From Micromonospora sp. FIMYZ51 (GTDB lineage: Bacteria > Actinomycetota > Actinomycetes > Mycobacteriales > Micromonosporaceae): a DNA stretch of 64,000 nucleotides. Each line of letters begins with the position of its first letter. Within the stretch, counting starts at the first letter, position 1. Positions 46,815 through 56,482 of the stretch are shown in pieces. The notes beneath the pieces were generated by a model. The model was not told the DNA's origin, searched no databases, and worked only from the letters and a program-made list of their open reading frames with translations. The stretch lies in NCBI RefSeq assembly GCF_038246755.1, contig NZ_CP134706.1, forward strand, positions 4,154,001 to 4,218,000, in the 5' to 3' direction. The position numbers and the translations under genes were made by a program.

Positions 46815-48295
46815 CCGTGGGCGCGTCCCGGCTCGACCTCGGCGCGCTGCGCCGGCTGCCGGCCGAGGCGCGTCCACTGATTCGGCCCGGCACGGCGGAC
46901 GCCGGCGTGCTGCACCTGGGGCTCGGCGCGTTCCACCGGGCCCACCAGGCGGTCTACACCGAGCAGGCGATGGCCCTGGCCGGCGGCGACTGGGGCATCG
47001 TCGGCGTCGCCCCGCGCAACGCCGAACTGGTGCGGATCCTCGCCGCGCAGGACAACCTGTTCAGCGTGAGCACCCTCTCCGCCGCCGACCGGCACACCCG
47101 GGTGATCGGCGCGCTGGCCGGGGTCCGGCTGGCCGCCGCCGACCCGAACGCGGTGGTGGCGCTGCTGGCCGACCCGGCGATCCGGGTGGTCACGCTGACC
47201 GTGACCGAGAAGGCGTACCAACTCGACCCGGCGGGCGGGACGCTGCGGCCGGATCCGGCGCTGGTCGCCGACCTGACCACCGACCGGCCACCGGCCACCG
47301 TGCCGGGGCTGCTGGTGCGTGGCCTGCTGGCCCGCGCCGCCGCCGACGCCGGCCCGATCGCCCTGGTCAGCTGCGACAACCTGCCCGCCAACGGCCGCCG
47401 GCTACGCGGCCTGGTCAGCCAGGCGCTGGCGTACGCGGGCACGCCAGGGCCGGTGGTCGACTGGGTCGGTGCCCAGGTCGGCTTCCCCGGCACCATGGTC
47501 GACCGGATCGTTCCGGCCAGCACCCCGGACACCCTGGCGGCGGCCCGGCACGCGCTCGGCGTCGAGGACCTGGCCGCGGTGGCCGCCGAGCCGTACACCC
47601 AGTGGGTGATCGAGGACGACTTTCCCGGCGGGCGTCCCGCCTGGGAGCGGGCCGGCGCGGTGCTCTGCGCCGACGCCGGGCCGTGGGAGCGGCTGAAACT
47701 GCGTGCGCTCAACGGGGTGCACTCGGCCACCGCGTACCTCGGCGCGCTCGCCGGCTGCGAGACCATCGCCGACACCCTGGCCCTGCCGCACCTGGTCACC
47801 GTGCTGCGCCGGCTCATCGCCGAGGACGTGGCGACCAGCTTCACCCCGCCCGACGGCGTCGACGTGGTCGACTACGGCGAGCAAGTCCTGGCCCGCTTCG
47901 GCAACCCGGCGATCCGGCACCGCACCCTCCAGGTGGCCATGGACGGGTCGCAGAAGCTGCCGCAGCGGATCCTGCACACCATCGCCGACCTGCGCGCCGC
48001 CGGCCGCCCGGCACACTGGGCCACGCTGGTGCTCGCCGCCTGGATCAGGTTCGCCCAGGGCGCCACCGACGCCGGCCGCCCGCTCCCCCTGGACGACCCC
48101 CTCGCCACCCGGATCCGTGCGGCCCTGGCCGCCGCGCCGCAGACACCCACCGGCGCGGTCGACGCGATCCTCGCCCTCGACGAGGTCGTCCCACCCGAGA
48201 TAGCCACCGACGATCAGGTCCGCGCCGACGTGACCACCTGGCTCACCGACCTCCAGACCCACGGCGTCCCAGCAACCCTGGCCAGCGCCACATGA
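46811..48295 (+). CDS. Mannitol dehydrogenase family protein (fructuronate/tagaturonate reductase type)
   Basis: This 494-residue NAD-dependent reductase has the N-terminal Rossmann region VLHLGLGAFHRAHQAVYTEQ and a C-terminal helical domain with LRALNGVHSATAYLG. The Lys, Asn and His residues characteristic of the polyol long-chain dehydrogenases are visible there. Beside uxaC it most likely reduces fructuronate or tagaturonate to the aldonate. GTG at 46811 overlaps the previous stop as GTGA; another in-frame GTG is two codons upstream. Its own stop overlaps the next ATG. Confidence 0.9.
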   Translation: MTVGASRLDLGALRRLPAEARPLIRPGTADAGVLHLGLGAFHRAHQAVYTEQAMALAGGDWGIVGVAPRNAELVRILAAQDNLFSVSTLSAADRHTRVIGALAGVRLAAADPNAVVALLADPAIRVVTLTVTEKAYQLDPAGGTLRPDPALVADLTTDRPPATVPGLLVRGLLARAAADAGPIALVSCDNLPANGRRLRGLVSQALAYAGTPGPVVDWVGAQVGFPGTMVDRIVPASTPDTLAAARHALGVEDLAAVAAEPYTQWVIEDDFPGGRPAWERAGAVLCADAGPWERLKLRALNGVHSATAYLGALAGCETIADTLALPHLVTVLRRLIAEDVATSFTPPDGVDVVDYGEQVLARFGNPAIRHRTLQVAMDGSQKLPQRILHTIADLRAAGRPAHWATLVLAAWIRFAQGATDAGRPLPLDDPLATRIRAALAAAPQTPTGAVDAILALDEVVPPEIATDDQVRADVTTWLTDLQTHGVPATLASAT

Positions 48296-49869
48296 GTGAA
48301 AGGAAGGGCCCCCTATTAACGTCTGGTGTAGAGGAAGGGCCCCTTATTAACACACCACACCCGCCGGGCACGCCAACGCCGCCGGGCACGGCGAAGCCGC
48401 CGGGCACGGCGAAGCCGCCGGGCACGGCGAAGCCGCCGGGCACGGCGAAGCCGCCGGGCACGGCGAAGCCGCCGGGCACGGCGAAGCCGCCGGGCACGGC
48501 GAAGCCGCCGGGCACGGCGAAGCCGCCGGGCACGGCGAAGCCGCCGGGCACGGCGAAGCCGCCGGGCACGGCGAAGCCGCCGGGCACGGCGAAGCCGCCG
48601 GGCACGGCGAAGCCGCCGGGCACGGCGAAGCCGCCGGGCACGGCGGGTGCAGGCAGCGCGCGGAGCGTACCGGGCGGTGGTGGCGTACCGCGGGTGGCGC
48701 TGGTCGGGGCCAACGGTCACGGGCGCTGGCATCGCCGGGTGATCGGCCCGCTGCACGACGCCAGCCGGCTGCGGCTGGCCGCGCTTGTCGACACCCGGCC
48801 GATCGAGCCGGAGCCGGCCGCACCGGTACCGGCCGGAACCCGGGTCTTCACCGATCATCGGGCGATGCTCGCCGAGGTCGCCCCGGACGTGGTGGTGATC
48901 TGCACGCCGCCGCACACACATCTGGCGATCGCCCGCGACGCGGTGACCGCCGGTGCCGACCTGCTGTTGGAGAAGCCGCCGGTGCTCTCCAGTGCCGAAC
49001 ACGAGGAACTGGCCGACCTGCTGGCCGACACCGACCGGGTGGCGCAGGTCGGTTTCCAGGCCCTCGGCTCGGCCGCGCTGACCGCGCTTACCGACGCCGT
49101 GGCGGCGGGCAAACTCGGTACGGTCACCGGCATCGCCACTGTCGCCGCCTGGCAGCGGCCGGACGCGTACTATGCCCGGGCCCCGTGGGCCGGCCGGCGC
49201 GTCCTGGACGGCCGCCCGGTGCTCGACGGCGCGCTGGCCAACCCGCTGGCGCACGCGGTGATGCAGTGCTTGGCGGTGGCCGAAACGGTGGCGGGTGAGC
49301 CGGTGGAGCCGGTCACCATCGAGGTGGAGCGGTACCGGGTCCGGCCGATCGAGGTCGAGGACACCGCCGTGCTGCGCGTTCGGCCCCGGCACGGTCCGCC
49401 GATCGTGGCGGCGGTGACGCTCGCCGGGGAGGAGTTCGTCGCCGGCGAGGTGATCGTCACCGGCGACACCGGACGGGCGGTGTTGGAGTACCCGACCGAC
49501 CGGCTGCTGCTGCCCGGCGACGACAGTCCCCGCGAGATACCGGGCCGCCGCAACCTGCTGGAGAACCTGCTTGAGCACCGGGCCGATCCCGGGGTGCCGC
49601 TGATCGCGCCGCTGGCCCGTACGGCTGCCTTCACCGCCGTGCTGACCGCCCTACGGGCCGCGCCCGAACCGACGCTGCTCGACGGCGACCTGGTCGACGC
49701 CGTCGGTTCGGGCCCGCAACGGGTGCTCCGCATCCGGGGAGTCAACGCCGTGCTGCGCCGGGCCGCCGGGGCTGGCGCGCTGCCGTCGGAGTGGGGCCTG
49801 CATTGGGCGGTCGGGCCGTGGCAGGTGGCACCGGCGGATCGCGGGGGATCTCGGGAGACGACGGAATAG
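48292..49869 (+). CDS. Gfo/Idh/MocA family oxidoreductase with repeat-derived N-terminus
   Basis: The frame from ATG at 48292 (overlapping the previous stop as ATGA) encodes 525 residues. Codons 2-20 are the translation of a 56-bp interspersed repeat. Codons 24-118 encode PPGTPT, fourteen PPGTAK units and a final PPGTA. The Rossmann fold starts only at [13 protein letters not shown] (about residue 131), followed by [16 protein letters not shown] with the conserved Lys and an oxidoreductase C-terminal domain ending near 49869. An internal in-frame GTG at 48694 would give a normal-length enzyme of 391 residues. Either the mRNA uses that start or the protein carries a long Pro/Lys tail. Gene function in the uronate operon is otherwise like the first Gfo/Idh. 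Confidence 0.85.
   Translation: MSERKGPLLTSGVEEGPLINTPHPPGTPTPPGTAKPPGTAKPPGTAKPPGTAKPPGTAKPPGTAKPPGTAKPPGTAKPPGTAKPPGTAKPPGTAKPPGTAKPPGTAKPPGTAKPPGTAGAGSARSVPGGGGVPRVALVGANGHGRWHRRVIGPLHDASRLRLAALVDTRPIEPEPAAPVPAGTRVFTDHRAMLAEVAPDVVVICTPPHTHLAIARDAVTAGADLLLEKPPVLSSAEHEELADLLADTDRVAQVGFQALGSAALTALTDAVAAGKLGTVTGIATVAAWQRPDAYYARAPWAGRRVLDGRPVLDGALANPLAHAVMQCLAVAETVAGEPVEPVTIEVERYRVRPIEVEDTAVLRVRPRHGPPIVAAVTLAGEEFVAGEVIVTGDTGRAVLEYPTDRLLLPGDDSPREIPGRRNLLENLLEHRADPGVPLIAPLARTAAFTAVLTALRAAPEPTLLDGDLVDAVGSGPQRVLRIRGVNAVLRRAAGAGALPSEWGLHWAVGPWQVAPADRGGSRETTE
48296..48351 (+). repeat. 56-bp interspersed repeat, copy 1
   Basis: It begins GTGAAAGGAAGGGCC and ends GGGCCCCTTATTAAC. It consists of two direct half-units of AGGAAGGGCCC...TTAAC type joined by CTGGTGTA. 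It shares 49 of 56 bases with the reverse complement of 51464-51519. It lies within the coding frame of the Gfo/Idh gene. Confidence 0.9.
48361..48645 (+). repeat. 18-bp tandem repeat, 14 perfect copies plus two partial ones
   Basis: The unit CCGCCGGGCACGGCGAAG (translated PPGTAK) runs without a mismatch from 48379 to 48630, exactly 252 bases. It is preceded by a diverged unit (48361-48378) and followed by a 15-base partial one. Perfect identity points to recent expansion. Confidence 0.97.
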
Positions 49870-49941
49870 GAGAAGCGCAAAGCCACTGCAAACAACCGGT
49901 CCAACCAGGATCGACATCACGCCGATGACCAGTGGTTTCCC

Positions 49942-49960
49942 GACCCGAGCAGGTCGGGTC
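49942..49960. terminator. Small hairpin after the uronate operon
   Basis: GACCCGA and TCGGGTC form a 7-bp stem with a five-base loop 73 bases after the last gene of the operon. It may be a terminator. The rest of the 211-base gap (to 50080) is AT-rich and should contain the pectate lyase promoter. Confidence 0.45.
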
Positions 49961-50080
49961 AATTCCGGCCGAAGTTAATTACTGCAACAAAGCTGCATAT
50001 CATTAATATTGACCCAGATAAAACCTCAACCGTAACCTTCGTCACAAAGGCGAAACACGACGAAGGAACGGGACGAGTCA

Positions 50081-51442
50081 ATGCACAAACTCGCCGCGGG
50101 CGCGGCATTGATCATGCTCATCCTTGCCGCTGCTCCCGCCCCGGCAGCGGCCCACCCGCCGGCCGGCGGAGGCGGCCCGGCAAAGCTGTCCCCGCTCGCC
50201 CGACAGCTCGGAAAGCAGCACCTACCGCCCGGCGACGGTTGGGCCGCCGCCGGGCCCGGCACCACCGGAGGCGCGGCAGCCACCGCCGACCAGATCCACG
50301 TGGTCACCAGCCGCACCGAACTGGTCGCCGCACTCGGTGGAAACAACGCCACAAACGCGACGAACAGCACCCCCAAGATCGTGTACGTCAAGGGCACCAT
50401 CGACGGTTTCGAGGACACCGACGGCCGACTGCTCGACTGCACGGACCTGGCCGATCCCGGGTACTCGCTGGCGGCGTACCTGGCCGCGTACGACCCGGCG
50501 GTGTGGGGGCGGACGGCGCCCAGCGGGCCGGTGGAGGAGGCCCGGGTGCGGTCGGTGACCAACCAGACCCGACACACCCAGATCAACGTCGGCGCCAACA
50601 CCACCCTCATCGGGCTGCGCGGAGCACGGCTGACCGGCCTGACCCTGATGATCGACCGGGTCTCGAACGTCATCGTCCGCAACATCACCTTCGACGACGC
50701 CCGGGACTGCTTCCCGGCCTGGTCCCCCACCGACGGCGAGACCGGCAACTGGAACTCCCAGTACGACCAGATCTCGGTACGTCGCAGCGAGAACGTCTGG
50801 GTCGACCACAACACCTTCACCGACGGGGACAACCCGGACAGCGCCCAACCAAGCTACTTCGGTCGCCCGTACCAGGTGCACGACGGGGCGCTGGACATCA
50901 CCCACACCGCCAGCCTGGTCACCGCCTCCTGGAACCGGTTCGACGGGCGGGACAAGCTGATGCTCATCGGCTCCTCCAACACCGTCGGTCCGGACGTCGA
51001 CCGACTCAAGGTCACCCTGCACCACAACCTGTTCGACGGGTCGTTGCAGCGGTTGCCCCGGGTGCGTTTCGGCCAGGTCGACGTCTACAACAACGCGTAC
51101 CGGCTCGGCGGTGACGGCTACGAGTACGCCATCGGCGTCGGCGTGCAGTCCGCCGTGTACGCCGAGAACAACCACTTCACCCTCGGTGCCGGCCTGAGCC
51201 CCGCCGATCTGCTCTACGACTGGGGCGGCACCGCGATCACCACCCGGGGCAACTGGGTCAAGCCAGCCGGTGGGCCGGCGCGCCCGGTCGATCTGGTGGC
51301 CGCGTACAACGCCGTACACGACCCTGATCTGTCGCCCGACGCCGGCTGGACCCCGGCGCTGCGCCACGGCCCGGTGCTGCCGGCTCCGCTGGTGCCGCTC
51401 GTGGTCGGACCGCTCGCTGGCGCCGACCGCCTGCCGCTGTAA
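50081..51442 (+). CDS. Secreted pectate lyase, PL1 family
   Basis: This 453-residue protein has a Sec signal peptide (cleavage near AAAHP, about residue 24) and a right-handed beta-helix of PL1 type. The motifs WVDHNTF, the Asp-rich Ca2+ region (HDGALDITHTASLVTASWNRF) and RLPRVRFGQVDVYNNAY with the catalytic Arg are visible. It should cleave polygalacturonate outside the cell by beta-elimination. Two copies of a 56-bp repeat flank its gene in opposite orientation (48296 and 51464). The final 30 residues are proline/leucine-rich. Confidence 0.92.
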   Translation: MHKLAAGAALIMLILAAAPAPAAAHPPAGGGGPAKLSPLARQLGKQHLPPGDGWAAAGPGTTGGAAATADQIHVVTSRTELVAALGGNNATNATNSTPKIVYVKGTIDGFEDTDGRLLDCTDLADPGYSLAAYLAAYDPAVWGRTAPSGPVEEARVRSVTNQTRHTQINVGANTTLIGLRGARLTGLTLMIDRVSNVIVRNITFDDARDCFPAWSPTDGETGNWNSQYDQISVRRSENVWVDHNTFTDGDNPDSAQPSYFGRPYQVHDGALDITHTASLVTASWNRFDGRDKLMLIGSSNTVGPDVDRLKVTLHHNLFDGSLQRLPRVRFGQVDVYNNAYRLGGDGYEYAIGVGVQSAVYAENNHFTLGAGLSPADLLYDWGGTAITTRGNWVKPAGGPARPVDLVAAYNAVHDPDLSPDAGWTPALRHGPVLPAPLVPLVVGPLAGADRLPL

Positions 51443-51463
51443 CTCGCGGCCGGCCGACCCGCT

Positions 51464-51519
51464 GTTAAGAAGGGGCCCCTCCTATACACCAGGCGTTAAG
51501 AAGGGCCCCTTCCTTTCAC
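51464..51519 (-). repeat. 56-bp interspersed repeat, copy 2 (inverted)
   Basis: Read on the reverse strand it begins GTGAAAGGAAGGGG and ends GGGGCCCCTTCTTAAC, with the same CTGGTGTA joint as copy 1. Each half-unit contains a GGGCCC-centred palindrome, so it can also form hairpins and might end transcription of the pectate lyase gene. Confidence 0.9.
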
Positions 51520-51520
51520 C

Positions 51521-51560
51521 GCATCGCACCGCACCGCATCGCACCGCATCGCACCGCATC
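51521..51560 (+). repeat. Short tandem repeat of GCAYC units
   Basis: Eight consecutive 5-bp units (GCATC or GCACC, mostly alternating as GCACCGCATC) directly adjoin repeat copy 2 upstream of the second pectate lyase gene. Confidence 0.85.
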
Positions 51561-51596
51561 ACACCACCAGCAGATTGAGGACGAGGTGAGACGAGG

Positions 51597-53162
51597 ATGA
51601 GACGACCAGTCGCGCTACGGCTCCTGGCGGCACTCGCCACGGCAGGGATGGGGGCCACGGTCTTCGTGGCCGTCACGACGCCCCAGGCGTCGGCAGCCGT
51701 CGGCAGCGCCACCGGCTTCGCGGCCAGCAACGGCGGCACCACCGGCGGTGCCGGCGGGCAGACGGTACGCGCCACCACGGGTACCCAGATCCACGCGGCC
51801 CTGTGCAACCGGGCCAGCAGCAGTACGCCGATCACCATCCAGGTCGAGGGCACCATCAACCACGGCAACACCACAAAGGTGTCGGGGTCGAGCTGCAACA
51901 CCGCCGCCGACGTGATCGAGCTGAAGCAGATCAGCAACGTCACGATCCTCGGGGTCGGTAACGGGGCGGTCTTCGACCAGATCGGCATCCACATCCGCGA
52001 GGCCAGGAACATCATCATCCAGAACGTGACCGTCCGGAACGTCAAGAAGTCCGGCTCCCCCACCTCCAACGGCGGCGACGCCATCGGGATGGAGTCCGGC
52101 GTCCGCAACGTCTGGGTCGATCACGTCACCCTGGAGGCGTCCGGTGGCGAGTCGGAGGGCTTCGACGGCCTCTTCGACATGAAGAACGACACCCAGTACG
52201 TGACGCTGTCCTACAGCATCATGCGCAACTCCGGTCGTGGTGGCCTGATCGGCTCCAGCGAGAGCGACCGCTCGAACGGGTTCGTCACGTTCCACCACAA
52301 CCTGTACGAGAACCTCGACTCCCGCGTTCCCCTGCTGCGCGGCGGGGTCGCGCACATCTACAACAACCACTACGTCAACATCCGGGAGTCCGGCATCAAC
52401 TCCCGCGCCGGTGGCCGGGCCAAGGTGGACAACAACTACTTCCGCAACTCCAAGGACGTGCTGGGCACCTTCTACACCAGCGAGGCCGGCTACTGGCAGG
52501 TCAGCGGCAACACCTTCGACAACGTGACCTGGTCGGCCCGCAGCGGCGACAACAACCCGGCCGGCCCCAACCCGACCTCCAACACCACCGTCAGCATCCC
52601 GTACTCCTACCGCCTGGACGCGGCCAGCTGCGTACCGAACGTGGTCAGCCAGACCGCCGGTGCGAACAAGGGCATCCGGACCTCGGACGGCAGCTGCACG
52701 CCGACCAACCCGACGACGGGGCCGACGACCGGCCCGACCACGCCCCCGCCCGGACCGACGAGCAGTCCCACCCCGGGCCCGACCTCGCCGCCGAGCGGCA
52801 CCAACCTCAGCATCGGGGCCGGCTCCGACGGCTCCAGCAAGGCCAGCGGAACCAGCTACGGCGACGTGCGGGACGGCAACATGAGCACCGCCTGGTCGCC
52901 GTCGGGCGCGACCGGACAGATCTCCATCAAGTGGGACGCCGCCACCCGGGTGTCCCGGGTCAACATCCGTGAGGCGTCCGGTGCCGTCGGCAACATCCGG
53001 TCCTGGCGGCTCATCAACCACGACACCGGCGCGGTGCTCGCCACCGGCAGCACGGCCGGCGTGATCAGCTTCACCGCGACCTCGCTCCGCAAGATCACCT
53101 TCGACATCACCAGCTCGTCCGGCACCCCCCGGGTCGCCGAGTTCGAGACCTACGCCAGCTAG
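51597..53162 (+). CDS. Secreted pectate lyase PL1 with C-terminal discoidin-like carbohydrate-binding domain
   Basis: This 521-residue protein has a Sec signal peptide (to about residue 34, PQASAA) and a PL1 beta-helix (about 40-350) with WVDHVTLEASGG, DGLFDMKNDTQYVTLSYSIM and a catalytic Arg region SRVPLLRGGVAHIYNNHYVN. A Thr/Pro/Gly linker (GPTTGPTTPPPGPTSSPTPG) and an F5/8 type C-like module (about 405-521) follow. The last module likely binds plant polysaccharide. ATG at 51597 follows GACGAGG. A strong terminator follows. Confidence 0.92.
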   Translation: MRRPVALRLLAALATAGMGATVFVAVTTPQASAAVGSATGFAASNGGTTGGAGGQTVRATTGTQIHAALCNRASSSTPITIQVEGTINHGNTTKVSGSSCNTAADVIELKQISNVTILGVGNGAVFDQIGIHIREARNIIIQNVTVRNVKKSGSPTSNGGDAIGMESGVRNVWVDHVTLEASGGESEGFDGLFDMKNDTQYVTLSYSIMRNSGRGGLIGSSESDRSNGFVTFHHNLYENLDSRVPLLRGGVAHIYNNHYVNIRESGINSRAGGRAKVDNNYFRNSKDVLGTFYTSEAGYWQVSGNTFDNVTWSARSGDNNPAGPNPTSNTTVSIPYSYRLDAASCVPNVVSQTAGANKGIRTSDGSCTPTNPTTGPTTGPTTPPPGPTSSPTPGPTSPPSGTNLSIGAGSDGSSKASGTSYGDVRDGNMSTAWSPSGATGQISIKWDAATRVSRVNIREASGAVGNIRSWRLINHDTGAVLATGSTAGVISFTATSLRKITFDITSSSGTPRVAEFETYAS

Positions 53163-53173
53163 CAGCCAGTTCA

Positions 53174-53204
53174 GCTGGGGGCCGTCGATCCGGCGGCCCC
53201 CAGC
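53174..53204. terminator. Terminator after the second pectate lyase gene
   Basis: GCTGGGGGCC (53174-53183) pairs with GGCCCCCAGC (53195-53204) around an 11-base loop, 12 bases after the stop codon. Confidence 0.75.
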
Positions 53205-53257
53205 CACGCTGTCCGGCCGGCTCCGACCATCAGCGCGTACGGCAGAATCTGCGGGCG

Positions 53258-56055
53258 ATGCACGCGGCGGCCATCCTCACCGCGCTCGCCGACCTGGCTC
53301 CGGCCGGTGCCGAGCGGGTCTTCGACGTGTCCGGGACCGGCCGGCCACTGGTCTGGTTGCCGGAGCCGCACCGGGGCCCACGCGGCGCCCGGCTGGACCG
53401 GCTGGCCGCACTGGACGCGCTGCACCGCGAGGAGCGTCTGCTCCGCCGGGGCCTGGCCTTTCTGGTCGGCGGGGCAGACGTGGACGGGGGACGACGGCGG
53501 GTGCGGCTACCGCTGCTGGCCCAGCCGGTACGCCTGGAGCGCGGCCGGCGCGGCTACCGGGTGGTCCCCGCCGGTGACCTCGAACTGACCCCGCTGATCG
53601 CCGACCGCGACCTGGCCGCCCGCTTGGAGGCCGCACCCGGGCTCGCCGGTCCCGGCTGGCTGACCGCGCCCGGCACCACCGCATGGATCACCACGGCGGC
53701 CCAGGCGGCCGGGCTGAAGGTGGCCGGGGTGCTCGCGCGGCCTCCGCGCAGCATCGACGACGAGGCTCTGACCGGGGTCGCCGCGGCAGCGCTCTTCGTG
53801 ACCCGCGACGTGTTCGCCGGCCGCCTGCGGGACACCCTGCTGAACTGGGCGGGCCGTCCCGGGCTGGCGGAAACCGCGCTGAGCCGGCTCTACCTCGGTA
53901 CGCCCCAGCCACCCGTCCGCGCCGGTGACGACGAGGACGAGGTGCTCTCGCCGCTGCCACTCAACGCCGCCCAGCGGGACGTGGTCCGACGAAGCCGCAC
54001 CGAGCCCGTGGTGGTGGTCTCCGGCGCGCCCGGCAACGGCAAGAGCCACGCCCTGGTCGCCGCCGCGCTGGACACCGTCGACCGGGGCGGATCGGTACTG
54101 GTGGCGACGCAGTCCGTCCACGCCGCGGAGGTGCTGGGCACGCTGTTACGCCGGCACCCCGGCCCCGCCCCGGTGCTCTTCGGCGACGCCGAGCGGCGCG
54201 AGGCGGTCGCCGCCGAACTCGCGGCCGGGGCCGCCGCCGGGGTGGACGCCGCGCAGTTGCGCACCGACGCCGCCGCCGTGTCCGCCGCCCGGCACCGGGT
54301 CGCCGCGACCCGAGCCGGCATCGCCGCCGCCCTGGACCAGGAACGCCGCGCCGCCGCACTGCCCGACTGGCAACCGCTGCTGCCGGCGCTGAGCCACGAC
54401 GCCCCGGGACTCTTCGAACCGGACGCCGACCTGACCGCGATCCGGGGTGCGCTCGCCGACGCCGACCCGGACAGCGCGAACGCCGGCCCAGGCGGTGCCG
54501 GCTGGTGGCGGCGGCTGCGCCGATCGTCCGCCCTGCGGCGGCTGCGCCGGTTGACCGGCGCCGCTGCCGGCGTACCCTCGATCGGTTGCAGGCGGCGGTG
54601 CAGGCCGCCGAGGCGGTCCGGGCGTCGGCGGGACCACCCGCGCTCAACGGCACGGAACTGGCCGCCGCCTGGCGGGCGCTGGCCGAGGCGGACGCCGCGC
54701 TCGCCGAAGCGGTCGGCACGGCCATGCGGCACCAGGCCACCAGCGCCCGTCGGTGGACCGCAGCCGCCCGGCGCGCCGCCAGCGGGCTCGGCACCGCGCT
54801 GCGGGCCGGCCGGAACCGACGCCGGGAACTACTCGCCGGGCTGGACGCCGACGCCCTGGTGCGGGCCCTGCCGCTCTGGGTGGGCACGGTGGCCGACGTC
54901 GAAGACCTGCTGCCCCCGGTGGCCGGCATGTTCGACCTGGTGGTGCTCGACGAAGCAGCGCACGTCGACCAGTTGCGGGCCGCCCCGGTGCTGGCCCGGG
55001 CCAGGCGTACGCTGATCGCCGGCGACCCTCGGCAGCTGCGGTTCGTCTCCTTCGTCTCCGACGTGGACGTGACCGACACGCTGCACCGGCACGGCCTGGA
55101 GCGGCTCGCGGACCGGCTCGACGTCCGGCGCTCCAGCGCCTTCGACCTGGCGGCCGGCGCGGCACCGGTGACCTGGCTCAGTGAGCACCACCGCTCGGCA
55201 CCGCACCTGATCGGCTTCTCCGCCGAACGGTTCTACGGTGGCAAACTCGAACTGGTCACCCGGCACCCGCGCAACGAGCGGACCGACGCCATCGACCTGC
55301 TGACGGTCCCCGCAGCCCAGGTGACGGACGGCGTCAACCAGGCCGAGGTGGACGCCATCATCGAACTGATCCGGAGGCTCGCGACCCGGCCACCCACGGG
55401 CGGGATCGCGGTGATCAGCCCGTTCCGGGCCCAGGCGGACGCGATCGAGGCGGCGCTGCTGTCCGCGTACGACGTCGACGAGATCGAACGGCTCGGCCTG
55501 CGCTCCGGTACCGTCCACGCCTTCCAGGGCAGCGAGGCGGACGTGGTGATCGCCTCCCTCGGGCTGGTCGACGACGACCCACCGTCGCGGCACCGGTTCC
55601 TGGCCGAACCGAACCTGTTCAACGTCCTGATCACCCGGGCCAGGAACCATCTCACCGTGGTCACGTCGCTACGCTCACCCGAGGGCATCGTCGCCGACTA
55701 CCTCCGGTACGCCGACCGGCCACCGCCAGCGCCGTCGGGCCCGGGTAATCTCGCGCCAGATCCGTGGACCCGGGCCCTCGCCGTCGAACTCGACCGGATC
55801 GGGCTGCCGGTCCGGGCCGACTACCCGGTCGGCCGCTGGCGGATCGACCTCTGCGTCGGCGACGACGCGGAAGCGGTAGGCGTGTTCTGCCGGGTGCACC
55901 CCGACGGCGTGGCCGCCCACATCGAGCGGCACCGTACGCTCACCCGCGCCGGCTGGCACCTGCACGACGTGTTCGCCAGCCACTGGACCGACGACCCCAT
56001 CCGCGCCGCCCTCGACCTCGCCACCCGAATCGCTGTCACAGATAGGCGAACCTGA
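53258..56055 (+). pseudogene. DNA2/NAM7-like SF1 helicase with nuclease-like C-terminus, frameshifted
   Basis: Two frames together read as one protein of about 930 residues. The first frame (53258 to about 54580) holds Walker A SGAPGNGKSHALV. The second (from about 54570 to 56055) holds motif II VVLDEAAHVDQL, motif III IAGDPRQLRF, and motif V/VI region TVHAFQGSEADVVIASLG and FNVLITRARNHLTVV. A final domain (WRIDLCVGD, GWHLHDVFASHW) resembles the PD-(D/E)xK-type tail of related helicases, although the ExK pair looks lost. The shift corresponds to one missing base (or two extra) near 54560-54590. It is either a real inactivating mutation or a sequencing error in a GC-rich stretch. Confidence 0.8.
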
Positions 56056-56158
56056 CCGGCCCGGTGCCGTAACCACCCATGCCGACCTGGTGACTGACCT
56101 CCTTGACAAGCAGGCGGACGGGGTACTCCACGGCGGTCGCCCACCGGGTGAGGTCAGC

Positions 56159-56482
56159 TCATCCGCGGTCTTCGAACAGCGGTCGCAGACATTCGAGCAG
56201 CATTGCGGTGTCGACGTTCCGGGGCAGGTCAACTCGAATGTCGACACCGCGACCTTTGACCGTCAACACGACCGTCGGGCGCTCGTCGCGCAGCCTCCAG
56301 TTGCGGATCGCGACGACAAGCGCGCTCAACTGTGGCTGCACGGCGGCGAGGGTGGCGAGATTGGCCATTACGGCAACCCCTTCGATGGCCAGCGTGATGG
56401 CGTCCACGCCACGGATGCCCTCGTCCGGCAGGTCGACCTCGTCCAGCACCTCCGGCGGCAACTTCAGCTTGACGACACTCAT
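56159..56482 (-). CDS. Small EACC1-like protein paired with caspase-EAL gene
   Basis: This 107-residue protein is predicted to be mainly helical in its centre (EGVAVMANLATLAAVQPQLS) with a C-terminal beta segment (RPTVVLTVKGRGVDIRVDLP). The shape resembles effector-associated constant component 1 (EACC1), a small domain linked to actinobacterial conflict systems; the match is by eye only. Its ATG overlaps the caspase-EAL stop as ATGA, and its ribosome site AAAGGAG lies within the last codons of that gene, so the two are translated together. Confidence 0.75.
   Translation of the reverse strand: MSVVKLKLPPEVLDEVDLPDEGIRGVDAITLAIEGVAVMANLATLAAVQPQLSALVVAIRNWRLRDERPTVVLTVKGRGVDIRVDLPRNVDTAMLLECLRPLFEDRG

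Noticed and set aside
48361..48645. CRISPR-like array
   Set aside because: The 18-bp units are contiguous without unique spacers and continue an open reading frame, so it is a minisatellite.
46576..49869. Reading the last Gfo/Idh frame as starting far upstream at 46576
   Set aside because: That part is antiphase to the mannitol-dehydrogenase-family gene; the coupled ATG at 48292 is the earliest sensible start.
49975..50000. TGCAACAAAGCTGCA as a third LacI operator of the uronate regulon
   Set aside because: Its centre and spacing differ from the two good operators, and the arms match only partly.
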